Shown here: positions 6,405 through 7,968 of the stretch, piece by piece
Layout: every line of letters begins with the position of its first letter
Numbering within the stretch: position 1 is the stretch's first letter
Assembly: GCA_016763875.1 (NCBI GenBank)
Contig: JAESSZ010000741.1
Coordinates: 1 to 7,968, forward strand
Source: Nannocystaceae bacterium
Lineage (GTDB): Bacteria; Myxococcota_A; Polyangia; Nannocystales; Nannocystaceae
Direction of reading: 5' to 3'
Length of the DNA: 7,968 bases
Position numbers and translations under genes: made by a program
Notes under the pieces: generated by a model
What the model was told of the DNA's origin: nothing
What the model saw: the letters and a program-made list of their open reading frames with translations, nothing else
The model's database searches: none

Positions 6405-7414
6405 GAGGTTCCTGGGACGCAGGCCGATCGGTCGTAGTCAACAAATGTCACGACACACTTTTGTGCCGCGCGCGGGTGGCTTACGATGAAGATCCCGTCC
6501 TCGTCCGTCGAACCGGAGACCTCCCGTCCGCTCACAGCCACGGAGCACCTCGCGCGTCGGACTGGTTGGTCGGCCACATCCACCAGATTAATCTCGGTAC
6601 GTCCGGCGACGGCGACAAGACGATGATGACGCGCAGTGGACAATCGCACTATCCCCGGGGCAAGGGCGTCGATCCATGTGCCGCCGACGGTTGTGGCGCC
6701 CGGCGGAGTCGTCCCGTCGATTGCGATCTTGTCCAGTTGCACCAGACATACCCCACGGGTTGGGATGTCGTCGGCTCGCCAACGAGAATCGCCGTCGAGT
6801 CGCTGGACTCGCTCCGTTCCGTCGGGCAGTTCGACGCGGAGGCCTAGCCCGGGAACGTGCACCCCCCCCTCGGCGATGACCTCGATCGAGAGCCAAGTCG
6901 GCGCTTCGATGACGCGGGGGTCGGGTCTGCCTCGAGGAACAAGCGGCTGGATCGTCGGAGCGTCAAGGGCACGTGACCGTTCGTCAACCTTCACCAACAC
7001 CAGAGCGCCTGACGCGATCTGTTCTACGAGTCGCTTGTGGGCGTCATCGTCATCGTCACTCGCCACGCGGATGCTGCTGAGCAACTGCTGATACCCATCA
7101 GGATCACCATCACGGATCCTGTCGACCGTAGCGACGGCTCCTAGCTGGCCGCCGAATCGGATGACATCGCTACCGCGGCACAAAACCGTCGTGCGTGATC
7201 CGTCACGAAAGAACGCCGCGGTCACCGGGTCGCTCCACGATTGCGGTCCATCCTGGACAGAGTATCTCAACGCGTATTCGGCGGCTCCACCAAACGGTGT
7301 CAGCAATCGGCGCCTGTTTCGCCCGTGACGTGCAGACTCGGATCGTCGAGCACCTGGCCGGACGCGCCCCGGGCTGGGTGCTGGTGGGTCTTGAGCGCGC
7401 CCCGCAACCCACAC
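6401..7414 (-). CDS. beta-domain-rich protein of unknown function, probable 5' frameshift
   Basis: I do not recognise a named family. From about residue 38 (TPFGGAAEYALRYSVQDG) to the end the frame looks like real protein: a short Asp run (120-124); a beta domain at 172-230 (TWLSIEVIAEGG, GLRVELPDGTERVQRLDGD) of the type I recall as linkers in VgrG-associated proteins; and a second at 265-335 (GRTEINLVDVADQPVRRARC, GSTDEDGIFIVSHP). No signal peptide or membrane helix is seen. Residues 1-37 in this frame are Arg/Pro-rich and implausible; the neighbouring frame instead reads GQVLDDPSLHVTGETGADC until a TGA at 7302-7300, with higher GC at third codon positions, and would join smoothly to TPFGG if one base were added near 7302. 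The true start is then unclear: TTG 7407 or ATG 7455 in that frame, versus GTG 7414 in this one. The TGA overlaps the next gene's GTG. Confidence 0.7.
   Translation of the reverse strand: MWVAGRAQDPPAPSPGRVRPGARRSESARHGRNRRRLLTPFGGAAEYALRYSVQDGPQSWSDPVTAAFFRDGSRTTVLCRGSDVIRFGGQLGAVATVDRIRDGDPDGYQQLLSSIRVASDDDDDAHKRLVEQIASGALVLVKVDERSRALDAPTIQPLVPRGRPDPRVIEAPTWLSIEVIAEGGVHVPGLGLRVELPDGTERVQRLDGDSRWRADDIPTRGVCLVQLDKIAIDGTTPPGATTVGGTWIDALAPGIVRLSTARHHRLVAVAGRTEINLVDVADQPVRRARCSVAVSGREVSGSTDEDGIFIVSHPRAAQKCVVTFVDYDRSACVPGTS
6410..6413 (-). promoter_or_regulatory. ribosome binding site AGGA for the SUMF1 lipoprotein
   Basis: AGGA on the minus strand lies five bases before GTG 6404-6402, which itself overlaps the TGA of the preceding gene. 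The alternative ATG at 6386 has GGAG directly abutting it with no spacer, so this site favours the GTG start and translational coupling. Confidence 0.55.
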
Positions 7415-7420
7415 CCACCC

Positions 7421-7968
7421 CTAACAACAACGGCTATCCATCCACTCGATCGCATCACCCCACAACCGAGCGGCCGAAGGTCGGAAAAACCCCAGGTGCC
7501 CAATCGCCTGCAGCCCAGCGCCCGCAGGTTCAACCGAAGCGGGCGTGCCCCACTTATCGTCCCCAAAGCTATACGCCAACACGGGCGCCTCGAATGCCCG
7601 ATAGCGATCCAGCGGCAGGGTGGAGTCTCCCAACAGGTAGTCGCGGTGTCGACACCAGCGCGCCCACTCCAGCGCCACGCCCTTGGGCAAGTCTTCGGAC
7701 GACCCCATCTTGCTCCACGGCAAGTAGCCGAACACCGACGCTAGCAACGGAAACGTCAGATGCATGTGCAATGCAACCAGGTACTTTTGCTCGGCACCCT
7801 GCAGCCGCCAATGCCCGCTTTGGGCCGACAACGTCACCATGCCGTCGATGCCCGCGACGTTGTCGAGCATGCCTGCGACCTGCCCTCCTACGCTGTGACC
7901 GACCATGAGGACCCGAGCGTTGTCATGCTCGGTCAGGACCCAATCGAGCACGCCCGCCATGTCCTGCA
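7421..7968 (-). CDS. alpha/beta hydrolase (COG4757-like), C-terminal part
   Basis: A minus-strand gene whose 5' end lies beyond the right edge; two further sense codons (Gln, Asp) precede the ATG at 7960, so that ATG is internal. Numbering from it, the visible triad candidates are S23 in the nucleophile elbow GHSVGG, D134 or D135 in LAYSFGDDKW, and H155 in AIGHLGFFRP. The segments LPKGVALEWARWCRHRDYLL and IGHLGFF match, from memory, the predicted hydrolase group COG4757, of about 280-300 residues, so roughly 100 residues are missing. The stretch between the acid and the histidine (TPASVEPAGAGLQ) looks some 20 residues shorter than I would expect for that group. The stop TAG 7423-7421 sits next to the following gene's start, so it may be cotranscribed, but it could be a housekeeping esterase or lipase unrelated to the wall-active genes. 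Substrate unknown. Confidence 0.85.
   Translation of the reverse strand, partial: QDMAGVLDWVLTEHDNARVLMVGHSVGGQVAGMLDNVAGIDGMVTLSAQSGHWRLQGAEQKYLVALHMHLTFPLLASVFGYLPWSKMGSSEDLPKGVALEWARWCRHRDYLLGDSTLPLDRYRAFEAPVLAYSFGDDKWGTPASVEPAGAGLQAIGHLGFFRPSAARLWGDAIEWMDSRCC

Noticed and set aside
6113..6847. Plus-strand open frame rich in Pro/Ser/Ala
   Set aside because: Lies antisense to the lipoprotein signal, PEGA region and the end of the upstream gene; low-complexity composition is explained by the purine-rich coding strand opposite.
7195..7908. Plus-strand open frame opposite the hydrolase and its neighbour
   Set aside because: Pro/Thr/Arg-rich antisense shadow with no domain; the opposite strand has the GHSVGG hydrolase.
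1..7968. CRISPR arrays, tRNA or rRNA genes, insertion sequences, attachment sites
   Set aside because: No spaced direct repeats, tRNA-like folds, transposase-like proteins or terminal inverted repeats were seen on reading both strands.

Overview
The window is high-GC bacterial DNA of the kind seen in Myxococcota or related deltaproteobacterial lineages. The support is a lipoprotein pairing PEGA-like repeats with a SUMF1/FGE-type domain, a very large multidomain peptidoglycan protease, and abundant Asp-rich and beta-sandwich linker segments. The assignment rests on style of gene content only; there is no rRNA or marker gene here.

Layout. On the left, the 3' part of a plus-strand dacB-like gene (D-alanyl-D-alanine carboxypeptidase, S13/PBP4 family) enters from the left edge and ends at 636. 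A 244-bp gap separates it from five minus-strand genes that converge on it. In transcription order (right to left) these are: an alpha/beta hydrolase running off the right edge (ends 7421); a beta-rich protein of unknown function (about 7414-6401) whose N-terminus looks frameshifted; a PEGA/SUMF1 lipoprotein split by a frameshift into 6404-5409 and 5442-4990; a 1155-residue multidomain M23 metallopeptidase (4993-1526); and a 209-residue LysM plus peptidoglycan-binding protein (1510-881). The junctions are very tight (GTGA overlap at 6401-6404, ATGA overlap at 4990-4993, 15-nt gap at 1511-1525), so at least the last four genes should form one translationally coupled operon.

How they may work together. 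The M23 protein has a complete zinc-peptidase motif set but no recognisable Sec signal. It carries two internal peptidoglycan-binding-like modules and ends in beta-sandwich repeats. The last gene has LysM, a beta domain with a TDGDG turn, and a C-terminal peptidoglycan-binding domain. In my recollection this architecture belongs to proteins encoded beside VgrG/contractile-injection genes, so the operon is a candidate cell-wall-targeting effector or accessory module. No VgrG, PAAR or sheath gene is visible here, so that remains inference.

Most notable observations: (1) a second, degenerate M23 fold in the large protein that appears to be split by an insertion of more than 300 residues holding the wall-binding modules; (2) two apparent frameshifts in adjacent operon genes, both placeable at the same pentamer TGCTG and both repaired by one extra base, which points to a systematic sequencing error or parallel decay; (3) a recurring beta domain with T-D-x-D-G-like turns across three genes of the operon.
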